Source of the DNA: Bacillus sp. X1(2014)
Lineage (GTDB): Bacteria; Bacillota; Bacilli; Bacillales_B; DSM-18226
Direction of reading: 5' to 3'
DNA: 64,000 nucleotides
Assembly (NCBI RefSeq): GCF_007678255.1
Contig: NZ_VEED01000002.1
Span: 186,001 to 250,000, forward strand
The notes under the pieces: model-generated
The model's input: the letters and a program-made list of their open reading frames with translations, nothing else
The model's database searches: none
Told to the model about the DNA's origin: nothing
Part shown: piece after piece, positions 17,772 to 26,047 of the stretch
Layout of the letters: every line of letters begins with the position of its first letter
How positions within the stretch are numbered: position 1 is the stretch's first letter
Program-made: the position numbers and the translations under genes

Positions 17772-18380
17772 TTATTTATTGATTTGTTTATACCAGGTTG
17801 CTGCCGCGTCGACTTCACTATAGCTCAATTGGTGTCCATTATGCTCCCAGTGAAGATGGACTTTGGCATTTGCATTTTCCAACATCTTTTCTAGGTCTCC
17901 AGATTCCAGAGGCGAACAAATCGGATCATTGGTTCCTGCACCAATAAAGACGTTTACCCCTGATAAATCAGGCAATTCAATCCCTCTTAAAGGCACCATT
18001 GGATGATGGAGAATAGCTCCTTTTATGGCATCTTGGTAATGGAACAACAAACTCGCGGCGATATTCGCACCATTGGAATATCCAATTGCAATCACATTCT
18101 TTTGATCAAATTCATAAGTTTGTGAGGCTTCGTCTAGGAATTCATACAATTCTTTTGTACGAAATATAAGATCCTCCTCATCAAAAATACCTTCAGCTAA
18201 TCTTCGGAAAAAACGCGGCATCCCATTTTCAAGAACATTTCCACGTACACTTAAAAAAGAAGCATCCTCATCAATTTTACCTGCAAGTGGAATTAAATCT
18301 AATTCAGTTCCGCCCGTCCCATGCAGCAATAAAAATGTTGGTTTGGCTGCGTCTTTCCCTTTTTGAAAAATATGCTTCAT
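17772..18380 (-). CDS. MhqD/YodD-type carboxylesterase
   Basis: This 202-residue alpha/beta hydrolase of the phospholipase/carboxylesterase family begins MKHIFQKGKDAAKPTFLLLHG. The nucleophile elbow is GYSNG, the oxyanion region LHGTGGTELD, the Asp is near GTNDPICS and the His is in EHNGHQLS. This N-terminus is close to what I remember for B. subtilis MhqD. The ATG start has AAAGGGG upstream. It is monocistronic here, with its own terminator. Physiological substrate unknown; family members respond to quinone or electrophile stress. Confidence 0.82.
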   Translation of the reverse strand: MKHIFQKGKDAAKPTFLLLHGTGGTELDLIPLAGKIDEDASFLSVRGNVLENGMPRFFRRLAEGIFDEEDLIFRTKELYEFLDEASQTYEFDQKNVIAIGYSNGANIAASLLFHYQDAIKGAILHHPMVPLRGIELPDLSGVNVFIGAGTNDPICSPLESGDLEKMLENANAKVHLHWEHNGHQLSYSEVDAAATWYKQINK

Positions 18381-18556
18381 TATGTTTGTCCCCTTTCTTC
18401 AAACAAAAAAGTCCCTTATAGTATTGTTAGAAACTTGGTCATTTCCTAATCGTAAAAGTTTATTTAATCTCTTTATTTCAATTATCTCGAATATGAGATA
18501 ATGGTAATATTAAATAAATGCCCCGTCAATTTTTTTGAATTATAGTATAAAAAACA

Positions 18557-18578
18557 AAAGCACCCATCGGATGCTTTA
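18557..18578 (-). terminator. Terminator of the satD-DUF3307 unit
   Basis: AAAGCATCC and GGGTGCTTT pair on the minus strand with a short loop, followed by TGTTTTTT. It lies 13 bp after the DUF3307 stop. Confidence 0.7.
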
Positions 18579-18591
18579 CTTTCTAAAACCC

Positions 18592-19440
18592 CTATGTTAG
18601 GACGATTTTCAACAAAATCCCAAAAGTAATTCCAAGAAACATAGAAGTTAGTGTTCCCAATAAAAAATATTCTGCCCAGTCCCTGTCATCCATTTGTTTA
18701 AAGCGGGCAATCGATTTGGCGGCGACAATAAATCCAATCGCTGGATAGGCACTATAAAATGTTAACAATAATACTAGTAATCTCTCAATATAGCCAATTA
18801 GTTTTCCTCGTGAAAGATCATGCTTACTGAAAACTGTATAATGGTATTCTTCTGTTAATCCTTTTTTACCCCTACGGATAAATTCAGCTTCATTTCGTTC
18901 ATTTTTAAATGAATATTTCCCCTCGAAGGTCAATAATTGATTGGGCAGGGAACCGAGGAGAATCTTGATCATATGTCCGCTTACCGTTGTTGTTAGGATA
19001 ACAATGATAATAAAAAACAGAACAGAATCAAGAAAACTTAATCCTCCTTTCTGTTGAACGATCCGTTCAATGTCAAACTGAAAGCAAAACATACATGTGA
19101 AAAGAATCACACCTAGGTGCAAGACCTGATCTAAAACAAAGTAACCGAGCCGTTTCATGTTTTCTTCGTTCGTCATTTTCAATTTATCAAGCAAAATAAT
19201 CTTTAACCAATCCACAATTAGGTGTGATGCCACAATACCAATCAAAGGGATGAACAGGTATTTAAGGATATTCTCAAAATTATAGGAGAGAATCCAGAAT
19301 CCAATTAAAACAAAACCAGTCGTGAAAAGATGGTGGCTTACATGTTTCCTTAAATTTTTTCTTTTTTTAATGACCATGTCATCTGTTTGTAAATAAAAAT
19401 CAGCAATAAAGTGGGCAAGGACTAGACTGAAAAATAACAT
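18592..19440 (-). CDS. DUF3307 membrane protein
   Basis: This membrane protein of about 282 residues begins MLFFSLVLAHFIADFYLQTDD, the signature of DUF3307. It has about six to seven hydrophobic segments and a cytosolic, charged stretch in the middle (about residues 185-215). The ATG at 19440 was chosen because GAGAGGAG precedes it; the frame extends 13 codons upstream without a site. It follows the SatD-like gene by 28 bp. The SatD plus DUF3307 pair is, as I recall, common in Firmicutes; its function is not established. Confidence 0.8.
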   Translation of the reverse strand: MLFFSLVLAHFIADFYLQTDDMVIKKRKNLRKHVSHHLFTTGFVLIGFWILSYNFENILKYLFIPLIGIVASHLIVDWLKIILLDKLKMTNEENMKRLGYFVLDQVLHLGVILFTCMFCFQFDIERIVQQKGGLSFLDSVLFFIIIVILTTTVSGHMIKILLGSLPNQLLTFEGKYSFKNERNEAEFIRRGKKGLTEEYHYTVFSKHDLSRGKLIGYIERLLVLLLTFYSAYPAIGFIVAAKSIARFKQMDDRDWAEYFLLGTLTSMFLGITFGILLKIVLT

Positions 19441-19468
19441 GGTTTCTCCTCTCTCTATAGGCTGTAAC

Positions 19469-20266
19469 TTAAGTATCAATAAGTGTGTTTAAGATCGTCT
19501 GCAAATGTGTCCGGATGCTTGTTGTAAGGTTTTCATTTGAAATTGCTGGATAAACAGCACTTTCCGGATAAGCTTTTTCTTGTAATGAATGTAGTATACT
19601 AATTACTTTGGAAAATGTATCTAAGATTTCTTCACTATTTCCCTTCTTAAAATGGCTTGAGATCGTCGGGGCCGTTCTGCCAAGAATCTTTGCAATCGCT
19701 TTTTGCTGTTTTAATATAAGGAAGAGGGTACATACGATTTCCTGAATATTCGTTTGATTCTGAATGAATTTCAACTGCAAATGTAATAATGCATTAATCA
19801 GTGTCTCAAATTCATTTCTGAACTGGTGGTACGGTAATGAATCATTTGCTTCGTTTGGATAGAACTGATCCAATTCGAACTTAAAAAGCATTCTGTTTTT
19901 TTCTTGTTTAATTAAATCATTTGCATACCTTGCTTGTTTGACCAATGGATGGATCCATTTTTCCAGATCCACTTCCTTCACTTCTTTGTCAATATCCCCA
20001 AAGGCCAAGCCGAAATAAGGCATATGTTCCTTGTATTTCCACACCCTGCTTACAAAAAAAGCAATCGTATACGCTGTTGAATATCCAGGGCCAACAAAAA
20101 TAATTTCATCTCCCGCACGATGCTTTATTTGGATTGGACCAAAATTCTTTGTCCAACAAGTAATCCAGTCCACCACTTCATCCAAATAAACAGTAAGTTT
20201 CTCCCCCATATTTTGGGTGGAAGAATTACTTACATCAAGAATAAAAATCGATATCGGAACATTCAT
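19469..20266 (-). CDS. SatD-like protein with C-terminal helix-turn-helix
   Basis: This 265-residue protein resembles the SatD family. The N-terminal half (about 1-100) has a nucleotide-cyclase-like or ferredoxin-like fold pattern: ISIFILDVSNSS, IKHRAGDEIIFVG and MPYFGLAFGDID. The C-terminal part contains ILKQQKAIAKILGRTAPTISSHFKKG (about residues 187-212), a likely helix-turn-helix. The ATG start follows AAAGGGG. It is the first gene of a two-gene unit with DUF3307. A 20-bp perfect palindrome overlaps its promoter, so autoregulation is an attractive inference. Confidence 0.72.
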   Translation of the reverse strand: MNVPISIFILDVSNSSTQNMGEKLTVYLDEVVDWITCWTKNFGPIQIKHRAGDEIIFVGPGYSTAYTIAFFVSRVWKYKEHMPYFGLAFGDIDKEVKEVDLEKWIHPLVKQARYANDLIKQEKNRMLFKFELDQFYPNEANDSLPYHQFRNEFETLINALLHLQLKFIQNQTNIQEIVCTLFLILKQQKAIAKILGRTAPTISSHFKKGNSEEILDTFSKVISILHSLQEKAYPESAVYPAISNENLTTSIRTHLQTILNTLIDT

Positions 20267-20290
20267 TCATTATCCCCTTTAAATAAAATA

Positions 20291-20337
20291 ATTAGATTAT
20301 ATAATCTAATTTTAATTAAGTTAGATTATATTGTCAA
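20291..20337 (-). promoter_or_regulatory. Promoter with overlapping 20-bp palindromic operator
   Basis: On the minus strand TTGACA (20332-20337), 17 bp, TAAAAT (20309-20314) form an almost perfect sigma-A promoter. ATTAGATTATATAATCTAAT (20291-20310) is a perfect 20-bp palindrome that begins in the -10 box and covers the expected start site. A third half-site, TTAGATTATA (20321-20330), lies in the spacer. This geometry is typical of repressor binding. Confidence 0.82.
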
Positions 20338-20393
20338 ACTACTTTATGATTAGATCATTTAGCAAAACTTTACCTTGCTTTCTCACGATGCAA

Positions 20394-22637
20394 TTACTCC
20401 AGTGTTTGGAACTGTCCTAATAAATACTCACTTACTTTCTCCGAATGCAGCCTAACCGCAATATAAGGGGGACGGACTCCTCTTGCAGCCTCTAATGGCA
20501 AACCCAGCCATAACAACTGAGCATCGACGATGATGAATGGAAACGGCAAGCTAATATTCATTAACTGATTGGGTTGCAGTTCTTCCCACGATTCCCTCGC
20601 GAAAACCCTTAATTTTACAGTCTGGCTCCTTTTTTGCAGTTGTTCCTTCCATTGTTCAGAAAGGACTGTTTGGTCTGGTAAAGAAAGAATGATTGACTTT
20701 TTTGCTGATTGGAGGTCCCTGAATACTTTCTCTAAATTACGTGCATGCATCCACTGTAATCTTGGTTGCTGATTTTTTATCCATTTACCAATATCCTTGG
20801 TTCCGATTGTTTGCTGCTTACGCCCTTGATGTTCCACTAGCTGTCTTAGTGTTTTACCATTATACACATGTTTTCGAATAAACGATTGGTCGCTGACATG
20901 TATGAACTTTCCTTTTGTTCGGGTAATGGCCACATTGATCAATCGTTCACTATCCTTACCTGTGAGAAGCATACCTGCCCGTGTCTGCGGTTCACTTTCC
21001 ACCGTGTCAAAGATCATGACATCACGTTCACTGCCTTGAAATCTGTGAACGGTCGCAGCAATAATATCGGCGGTTGATCGTTCCTTTTCATATAAGTCTG
21101 CAAGCAGTATCTCCATTAAATTTGCTTGCGCCCGGTATGGTGTTACATAACCAATTGAACGAGCCCCAGCCACGTACGACTCATGAATTAATTGAAAGGA
21201 CAATAATACATGCCATATATTCATGCGTGAATTCGATGCCTTTTCTGTCATGCCATATACCCCTGAGTGACTTGTATCAAGAAGAACAGAGGCCTTTCCT
21301 TTAAAGGGTGTAAGATCGACGATTGGTTTTCTACTATTTATAACACTTTCATGATCGCCGACAAGCGAGTGGTAAATATACTGATTCGTGAAGGAGGAGA
21401 TATCCGGATGCATTCTCCGTTGCTCTTTTAATAAAAAAAGGTGGGGATGCAGCATTCCATCGCGAACCCAATCGACCACACCAGCGCGATGGAAGATATC
21501 TTCTTTTAACCACAAGTTGACTAGTGGATCCCGAGAGGAGGCGATCGGCGGTAACTGTTTAAAATCACCACAAATAATCACTCGCTTTCCGAGCGTCGCA
21601 GCAAAAGCAGCTTGAGGGACATATGCCATACTGGCTTCATCCAGGATGACAAGGTCAAATTCTTTTTCATAAATTGCTGCATCACCCGCCGCTTTGGCAA
21701 GTGTTGACCCCACGATGTACGCATCCTTAATAAATTCAAGCTCTTTTTGGCGGATTTTTTCAAGAACTCTGGCAATTTTACTTTCTAGTTCAAGTAACTG
21801 ATTCGTGTCTCTTTTGCTAAAAGAATGGGCGATATCTTGCTTTAAGTTCCGTCTTTCCGCTAATAACATTTCCTTCTCTTCTGCTAGCCGAGGATCTTCT
21901 TTCTGAAGGAGTTGACTAGTGGTAACTGCTTCATGATCGGCAAGCTGTTCGCCTGTATTGAACCCATAGCGGAGCACATCCCCCTCACGAAAACGGCCTT
22001 TTTTTTGAATGAAGGCTGATATCTCATGAATGAGGACATCAACCGCTTGATTACTATGTGATAAAATTAACACTTTCTTTTCCTGGAAATACTTATTTGC
22101 AGCTACTCGGGCCAAAGTATAGGTTTTCCCTGTTCCAGGAGGGCCCCAAACGAAGGTAACAGGATTGTATTTGGAACGTAAAACAAGTTCATGAACATTG
22201 CTTTTACTTTTTTCAACTGGATGCTTAGCAGGCATGGAGGGGTCCATCAATCTTTTCACTCGGATTCGTTTTTGCTTATTTTTTTTCATTTCGTCCAGAC
22301 GTTCAATGAGCTGTTCGAGTAATTCCCATGGATCATGAAAAAGCTGTGCTTCGTGAATTAAATCACCAAATGATTGTTCCATGGCAAGCATAACTCCCTT
22401 CCCTTCAGAAGAAAGTACTCGACCGCTCTGTTTCATGCTTCCCCACTCTAGGCGAACCTGAGAACCAATGGGAATTCGGATAGATATTGCCGTATCAAAA
22501 TAATAAGTATAGGAACCTTCGGTGGATAGCAGCCTTCCATTGGAAACAAGAAATTTATTGCTGCCATATTTTTTTAAATGGAGGATTTCATTCTGTAACG
22601 ATTTCTGCCATTCTTTAATAAAATTTATAACCTTCAT
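20394..22637 (-). CDS. UPF1/DNA2-like superfamily 1 helicase with degenerate PLD-like C-terminus
   Basis: This helicase of about 747 residues has Walker A GPPGTGKT (165-172), Walker B VILDEASMA, motif III GDFKQLPP, motif IV-V GYVTPYRAQ and ATVHRFQGSERD, and motif VI NVAITRTKG. This set defines the UPF1-like branch of superfamily 1, whose members unwind RNA or DNA 5'-3'. Residues after about 640 resemble a phospholipase D-like fold, but no HKD catalytic motif is visible. The ATG at 22637 follows AGAAGGG; an upstream ATG at 22661 lacks a site. It stands alone. Role unknown; conserved Bacillus homologues exist to my knowledge. Confidence 0.82.
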   Translation of the reverse strand: MKVINFIKEWQKSLQNEILHLKKYGSNKFLVSNGRLLSTEGSYTYYFDTAISIRIPIGSQVRLEWGSMKQSGRVLSSEGKGVMLAMEQSFGDLIHEAQLFHDPWELLEQLIERLDEMKKNKQKRIRVKRLMDPSMPAKHPVEKSKSNVHELVLRSKYNPVTFVWGPPGTGKTYTLARVAANKYFQEKKVLILSHSNQAVDVLIHEISAFIQKKGRFREGDVLRYGFNTGEQLADHEAVTTSQLLQKEDPRLAEEKEMLLAERRNLKQDIAHSFSKRDTNQLLELESKIARVLEKIRQKELEFIKDAYIVGSTLAKAAGDAAIYEKEFDLVILDEASMAYVPQAAFAATLGKRVIICGDFKQLPPIASSRDPLVNLWLKEDIFHRAGVVDWVRDGMLHPHLFLLKEQRRMHPDISSFTNQYIYHSLVGDHESVINSRKPIVDLTPFKGKASVLLDTSHSGVYGMTEKASNSRMNIWHVLLSFQLIHESYVAGARSIGYVTPYRAQANLMEILLADLYEKERSTADIIAATVHRFQGSERDVMIFDTVESEPQTRAGMLLTGKDSERLINVAITRTKGKFIHVSDQSFIRKHVYNGKTLRQLVEHQGRKQQTIGTKDIGKWIKNQQPRLQWMHARNLEKVFRDLQSAKKSIILSLPDQTVLSEQWKEQLQKRSQTVKLRVFARESWEELQPNQLMNISLPFPFIIVDAQLLWLGLPLEAARGVRPPYIAVRLHSEKVSEYLLGQFQTLE

Positions 22638-22675
22638 TAGAATAATCCCTTCTAGATGCATATCCTTAATAAAAA

Positions 22676-22858
22676 GGCTGTTTTATAGGTTAATGTTGAT
22701 TTTAGCACTCTGTTGACCTTCGTTCCAGGCACGAAGACTCCTGCGGAAGTAGAGGACAGGGGAGACCTCGCAGGAGCACAGCGACGAGGAGGCACCCCGG
22801 TACGCCCGCGAACCGCTCGTACCTGGAATGGAAATCAACAGACAAGATTAATACAGCC
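22676..22858. repeat. 183-bp interspersed palindromic (MITE-like) element
   Basis: The outer ends are GGCTGT and ACAGCC, flanked by A-rich sequence. Inner inverted repeats CTGTTGACC ... TCAACAG (22710-22841) enclose a GC-rich core with CGTTCCAGGC, GACTCCTGCGG, CCTCGCAGGAGC and ACCTGGAATGG, well above the local GC content. Elements with this core are, from memory, abundant between genes in Bacillus-group genomes. It encodes no transposase. It lies between the divergent helicase gene and the gene at 22926. A truncated copy is at 17338-17423. Confidence 0.82.
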
Positions 22859-22925
22859 AATAAAAAGGAAAATTTGTGCTGATTCCAAATATTATACATT
22901 AATTAGATATGGAGGGATATTTCTA

Positions 22926-23861
22926 ATGAGTAATTTAGATTTCTTAGAAATAAGCCGGAATTTTAAGAGTTATTATCAAGCCTTACGGGATGCCCATTAT
23001 TATTTAAGGCATGATCCTGATTTAAGCCAGGAAGAATTACAGGCAGTTACAAAGGTATTGAGCAAATTAATTTATGGATTTATTCGGATTAAAGGGGTTT
23101 CTTTCCGAGAAATGGACCGCGAGCAATTCAAACAAGAATTTAATCTATTTCACCAGGATTTTCTAAATGTCATTCAAAACAGCGGAGAAAATAATGTAGA
23201 ATTCGAGCAATTCGCTGATCTAATTGATGAAATAATTGGTATTGCAGTAAAACGAACAATTGCTCTTGGAAAAATAGAGAAAGTAAAACAACAATCTTTA
23301 TTTGAAAATGTTGAAATTGATGAAGTAACTGATGATATAGAATTAGATGAAATAAATGATGGGATAGAATTAGATGAAATAAATGATGATGTTGTAATGA
23401 ATTTAAGTAGTGAAGATGAAAATAATGATGCTGTTGAGGAAATGGTTGATGATATGATTGAAGAAATTGAAGTAATTGATGAAACACAAGAGACAGTAGC
23501 TGAAGTTCGACCAATAAATACTACTTTGAGAACTTTTAGCACTGATTTCGGGGCTCTAAAAAATGAATTTCAAGATGAAACTATTACTAATGAAGGTAGA
23601 ACTTTTAGTACTGATGCAGAAACTCTAAGTAATGAAGTTGAAGTTATCTTATATGAAATTGTAAATGCTGAGGAAGATCAACCAGAACCGATTAATGAAA
23701 TGATAGTTGCAGATGCGGTAAATGAGGCTGAGGAAGCCATTGAGGCCCCTAAAAAAGTGAAATATAGATATATTGATGCTGCTCCAGTTATGAATAATTA
23801 TCAGGAATATGAAAGTAGTGACAATTTCCGTTTTAGACCTCGGAGGAGAAGAAATAGATAA
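22926..23861 (+). CDS. Acidic protein with internal repeats, unknown function
   Basis: This 311-residue protein starts at ATG 22926 behind GGAGGG; the frame extends upstream through the repeat element but that part is not credible coding. Residues 1-120 are a helical, conserved-looking domain with YYQALRDAHYYLRHDPDLS. Residues 128-190 are very acidic and contain a 9-residue tandem repeat (IELDEINDG, IELDEINDD, positions 138-155). RTFSTD occurs at 202 and 225. The C-terminus is basic (RFRPRRRR). The low-complexity centre suggests a disordered linker. Terminator hairpins follow directly. I do not recognise the family. Confidence 0.65.
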   Translation: MSNLDFLEISRNFKSYYQALRDAHYYLRHDPDLSQEELQAVTKVLSKLIYGFIRIKGVSFREMDREQFKQEFNLFHQDFLNVIQNSGENNVEFEQFADLIDEIIGIAVKRTIALGKIEKVKQQSLFENVEIDEVTDDIELDEINDGIELDEINDDVVMNLSSEDENNDAVEEMVDDMIEEIEVIDETQETVAEVRPINTTLRTFSTDFGALKNEFQDETITNEGRTFSTDAETLSNEVEVILYEIVNAEEDQPEPINEMIVADAVNEAEEAIEAPKKVKYRYIDAAPVMNNYQEYESSDNFRFRPRRRRNR

Positions 23862-23870
23862 CCCCCTAAA

Positions 23871-23924
23871 AAAGACCAAATTGGTCTTTTTTTATTAATT
23901 AAAAAATCGCCAAAAGGCGATTTT
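23871..23924. terminator. Two terminators between convergent genes
   Basis: AAAGACCAA-A-TTGGTCTTT plus T run (23871-23893) ends the plus-strand acidic protein gene. AAAATCGCC-AAAA-GGCGATTTT (23903-23924), followed on the minus strand by more T, ends the Xre-type gene. Confidence 0.85.
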
Positions 23925-23933
23925 GAATTGGTA

Positions 23934-24134
23934 TTAGATTGAAACGTTACCAATGGAGAAGGAGCAATTCAAGACATCAGAAATTTTCGCTAACGTGGAA
24001 ACCTGAACATCGAGTTCGCCTTCTTCTATCGCTGCAATCGTTCCGGCAGATAATCCTGAAAGCAAAGCTAATTTTTCTATTTCAATTTCACGATTTAATC
24101 TCATTTTCTTAAGTTGATGTCCAATATGGTTCAT
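23934..24134 (-). CDS. Small Xre-family helix-turn-helix regulator
   Basis: This 66-residue protein consists almost entirely of a Cro/C1-type helix-turn-helix: IGHQLKKMRLNREIEIEKLA, LSGLSAGTIAAIEEGE, then the stabilising helices to IGNVSI. The ATG at 24134 is chosen because GAGGAGG precedes it. It lies 177 bp after the end of the microcompartment operon on the same strand but has its own upstream region; a link to the operon is possible but not shown. Confidence 0.8.
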   Translation of the reverse strand: MNHIGHQLKKMRLNREIEIEKLALLSGLSAGTIAAIEEGELDVQVSTLAKISDVLNCSFSIGNVSI

Positions 24135-24310
24135 AGTAAGCCTCCTCATTATGTAAGCGATTTCATTTTGCTGATTTTATTATATTAAACTACTTAAATA
24201 TTTTCAACACTTTTAATAGTAGAAGAAAAAAGAAATCAGAGTATTCCAAGTAACAATTATAGCAACTTGAAATACTCAAATTTCAACATAGCCACTGGAT
24301 AAATATCCTT

Positions 24311-25117
24311 TTAATAACCAGTACCTTGGCCGCCCGTAATAATCGCAATACTTGAACTTGCACCAATTCTTGTTGCGCCGGCTTGGATTAGCTTTCTTGC
24401 AGTATCTAAATCTCTCACGCAGGCAGATGCTTTAACACCCAAGTCTGGACCAACGGCTTCACGCATAAGCTTAATGTCTTCAGCTGTTGCACAGCCAGGA
24501 CCAAATCCTGTTGATGTTTTCACGAAGGCAGCTCCAGCCATTTTTGCGAGAATACAAGCTTTTTTCTTTTCTTCAATTTCAAGAAGGCTCGTTTCTATAA
24601 TGACTTTTACTGGTGCATGACCATTCGCCGCTAACACAACACCTTCAATGTCTTTTTTCACTGTCTCGAAGTCGCCAGATTTTAGGGCGCCAATATTTAT
24701 AACCATGTCGATTTCAGTGGCGCCATTTGCGATCGCGTCACGCGTTTCTGCACTCTTAACAAATGTGCTAGTTGCTCCAAGTGGAAATCCGACAACGGTG
24801 GTAATTCCAACTCCAGATCCTTTTAACTCTTTGGCAGCTGTTGCAACCCAGTAAGGATTCACACAAACAGTGGCAAATTTATGTTCTTTTGCTTCCTCAC
24901 AGAGCTTTACAATTTGGTCTTTGGATGCTTCAGGCTTTAAAAGTGTATGATCAATCATCCGAGCCACTGATGGGCCTGTAATAATATTTGAAGATGATCC
25001 TTCTTTGTAAGTCACGTTTCCAGAAGCAGCAGGCTTAACTTCTTTCAACGCTTCTTTATTGGTTAATTGCTGCATAATTTGATTCGTAATTTGTTCTACC
25101 AATGCTTCAATTTGCAT
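24311..25117 (-). CDS. deoC: Deoxyribose-phosphate aldolase with encapsulation peptide
   Basis: This class I aldolase of about 268 residues cleaves 2-deoxyribose 5-phosphate to acetaldehyde and glyceraldehyde 3-phosphate. From the ATG at 25117 (GAGGTG upstream) the Schiff-base Lys is K200 (FVKTSTGFG), the second Lys K229 (VKASACVRD) and the Asp D137 (TEIDMVINI). Ordinary DeoC is about 220 residues; here some 50 residues precede the barrel. They begin with the amphipathic helix [18 protein letters not shown], typical of BMC cargo peptides, and a Gly/Ser linker. The usual KASGGVRD motif reads KASACVRD, which changes two Gly that contact phosphate in E. coli DERA. It is the last gene of the BMC operon and its likely signature enzyme. 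Confidence 0.92.
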   Translation of the reverse strand: MQIEALVEQITNQIMQQLTNKEALKEVKPAASGNVTYKEGSSSNIITGPSVARMIDHTLLKPEASKDQIVKLCEEAKEHKFATVCVNPYWVATAAKELKGSGVGITTVVGFPLGATSTFVKSAETRDAIANGATEIDMVINIGALKSGDFETVKKDIEGVVLAANGHAPVKVIIETSLLEIEEKKKACILAKMAGAAFVKTSTGFGPGCATAEDIKLMREAVGPDLGVKASACVRDLDTARKLIQAGATRIGASSSIAIITGGQGTGY

Positions 25118-25135
25118 CGTTCTCACCTCACATTA

Positions 25136-25396
25136 TTATAATCGATCAACAATTCCGGCAATGACGGCATCAAAAGAACCGTTTGGGTCTTCTAAGATGT
25201 CTCTTGCCGATCCACCTTCTTCAAGGATCAGGACATAATCACCAACCCCTGCTGAAAAACGATCGAAGGCAATCATCGCATCCCCAAATTCCTTGCCAGA
25301 TGCGTCCACAGGGATAACAACCATGAGCTTTTTATTTTGATGACTCGGTGTTTTAACCGTTGATACGACATTTCCAACCACTTTTGCTAATTTCAT
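25136..25396 (-). CDS. BMC-P (EutN/CcmL) shell pentamer protein 1
   Basis: This 86-residue BMC vertex protein begins [31 protein letters not shown] and ends with VIAGIVDRL, the standard EutN/CcmL frame. Pentamers of this fold close the vertices of the icosahedral shell. The gene abuts the BMC-H stop codon (shared base) and has no strong ribosome binding site of its own, so it is probably translated by coupling. Confidence 0.93.
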   Translation of the reverse strand: MKLAKVVGNVVSTVKTPSHQNKKLMVVIPVDASGKEFGDAMIAFDRFSAGVGDYVLILEEGGSARDILEDPNGSFDAVIAGIVDRL

Positions 25397-25671
25397 TATT
25401 TTGCAACAGGAAGAATTTTCTCGATGTCTGAATGTGGTCTTGGAATCACGTGAACAGATAAGAATTCTCCGACACGCTGTGCTGCATCCGCACCTGCTTC
25501 AGTTGCTGCCTTAACCGCACCAACGTCACCGCGAACCATGACACAAACTAAACCGCCGCCAACATTTACTTTACCAAGTAAAGTAACATTTGCTGCTTTT
25601 GTCATGGCGTCTGCTGCTTCAATTGCTCCTACTAAACCTTTAGTTTCGATCATTCCTAATGCGTTGCTCAT
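25396..25671 (-). CDS. BMC-H shell hexamer protein 2
   Basis: This 91-residue single-domain BMC (PduA/CcmK fold) protein has [19 protein letters not shown] and [17 protein letters not shown]. The central-pore loop reads VGGG where PduA has IGSG. These hexamers tile shell facets. The ATG start follows GGAGG. Neighbouring genes on both sides encode BMC-P proteins with touching ends. Confidence 0.95.
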   Translation of the reverse strand: MSNALGMIETKGLVGAIEAADAMTKAANVTLLGKVNVGGGLVCVMVRGDVGAVKAATEAGADAAQRVGEFLSVHVIPRPHSDIEKILPVAK

Positions 25672-25958
25672 TATATTTCCTCCATTCGATTAGTCACATT
25701 ATAGTAGTCGATGATTCCTAAGATTCCAGCATCTGATGGAACCAAATCTTTTTTAAGTGGTAAGGATGATTCCCTGCTTTTTGCTAAGTAAACAAGATCT
25801 CCTTCTCCTGATTGTCCAATCGTATCTATAGCCACAAGTGGTTTACCTTTATCTTTTAATTGATCATCTACTGGTTGGACAATCAGGAGCTTTAAACCTA
25901 CTAAATTCTCATTTTTATGTGTACAGACCATATTTCCAATCACTTTGGCTACAAACAT
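25671..25958 (-). CDS. BMC-P (EutN/CcmL) shell pentamer protein 2
   Basis: This 95-residue EutN/CcmL family vertex protein has [27 protein letters not shown] and a C-terminal [10 protein letters not shown]. The ATG start follows a GGCAGG site. It is separated from rpiB by an 89-bp gap, the largest inside the operon, in which I see no gene or terminator. Confidence 0.92.
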   Translation of the reverse strand: MFVAKVIGNMVCTHKNENLVGLKLLIVQPVDDQLKDKGKPLVAIDTIGQSGEGDLVYLAKSRESSLPLKKDLVPSDAGILGIIDYYNVTNRMEEI

Positions 25959-26047
25959 TTGACAAACCTGCCTTCTTTTATATAAATCTCTGAGTTAGAC
26001 TCTCCTATTTTCTATCTAAACTGTTTAAGCGTACCTAAATCGCAGTC

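Noticed and set aside
17772..18380. Esterase gene as part of the proBA unit
   Set aside because: It has its own terminator and is separated from proB by the T-box leader, which carries its own promoter region.
22713..22925. N-terminal extension of the acidic protein through the palindromic element
   Set aside because: The element is a non-coding repeat, and a strong ribosome binding site lies before ATG 22926.
23170..23542. Minus-strand Leu/His- or Ser/Ile-rich open frames opposite the acidic protein
   Set aside because: They mirror the Asp/Glu/Asn codon repeats of the real gene and have no start signals or sensible composition.
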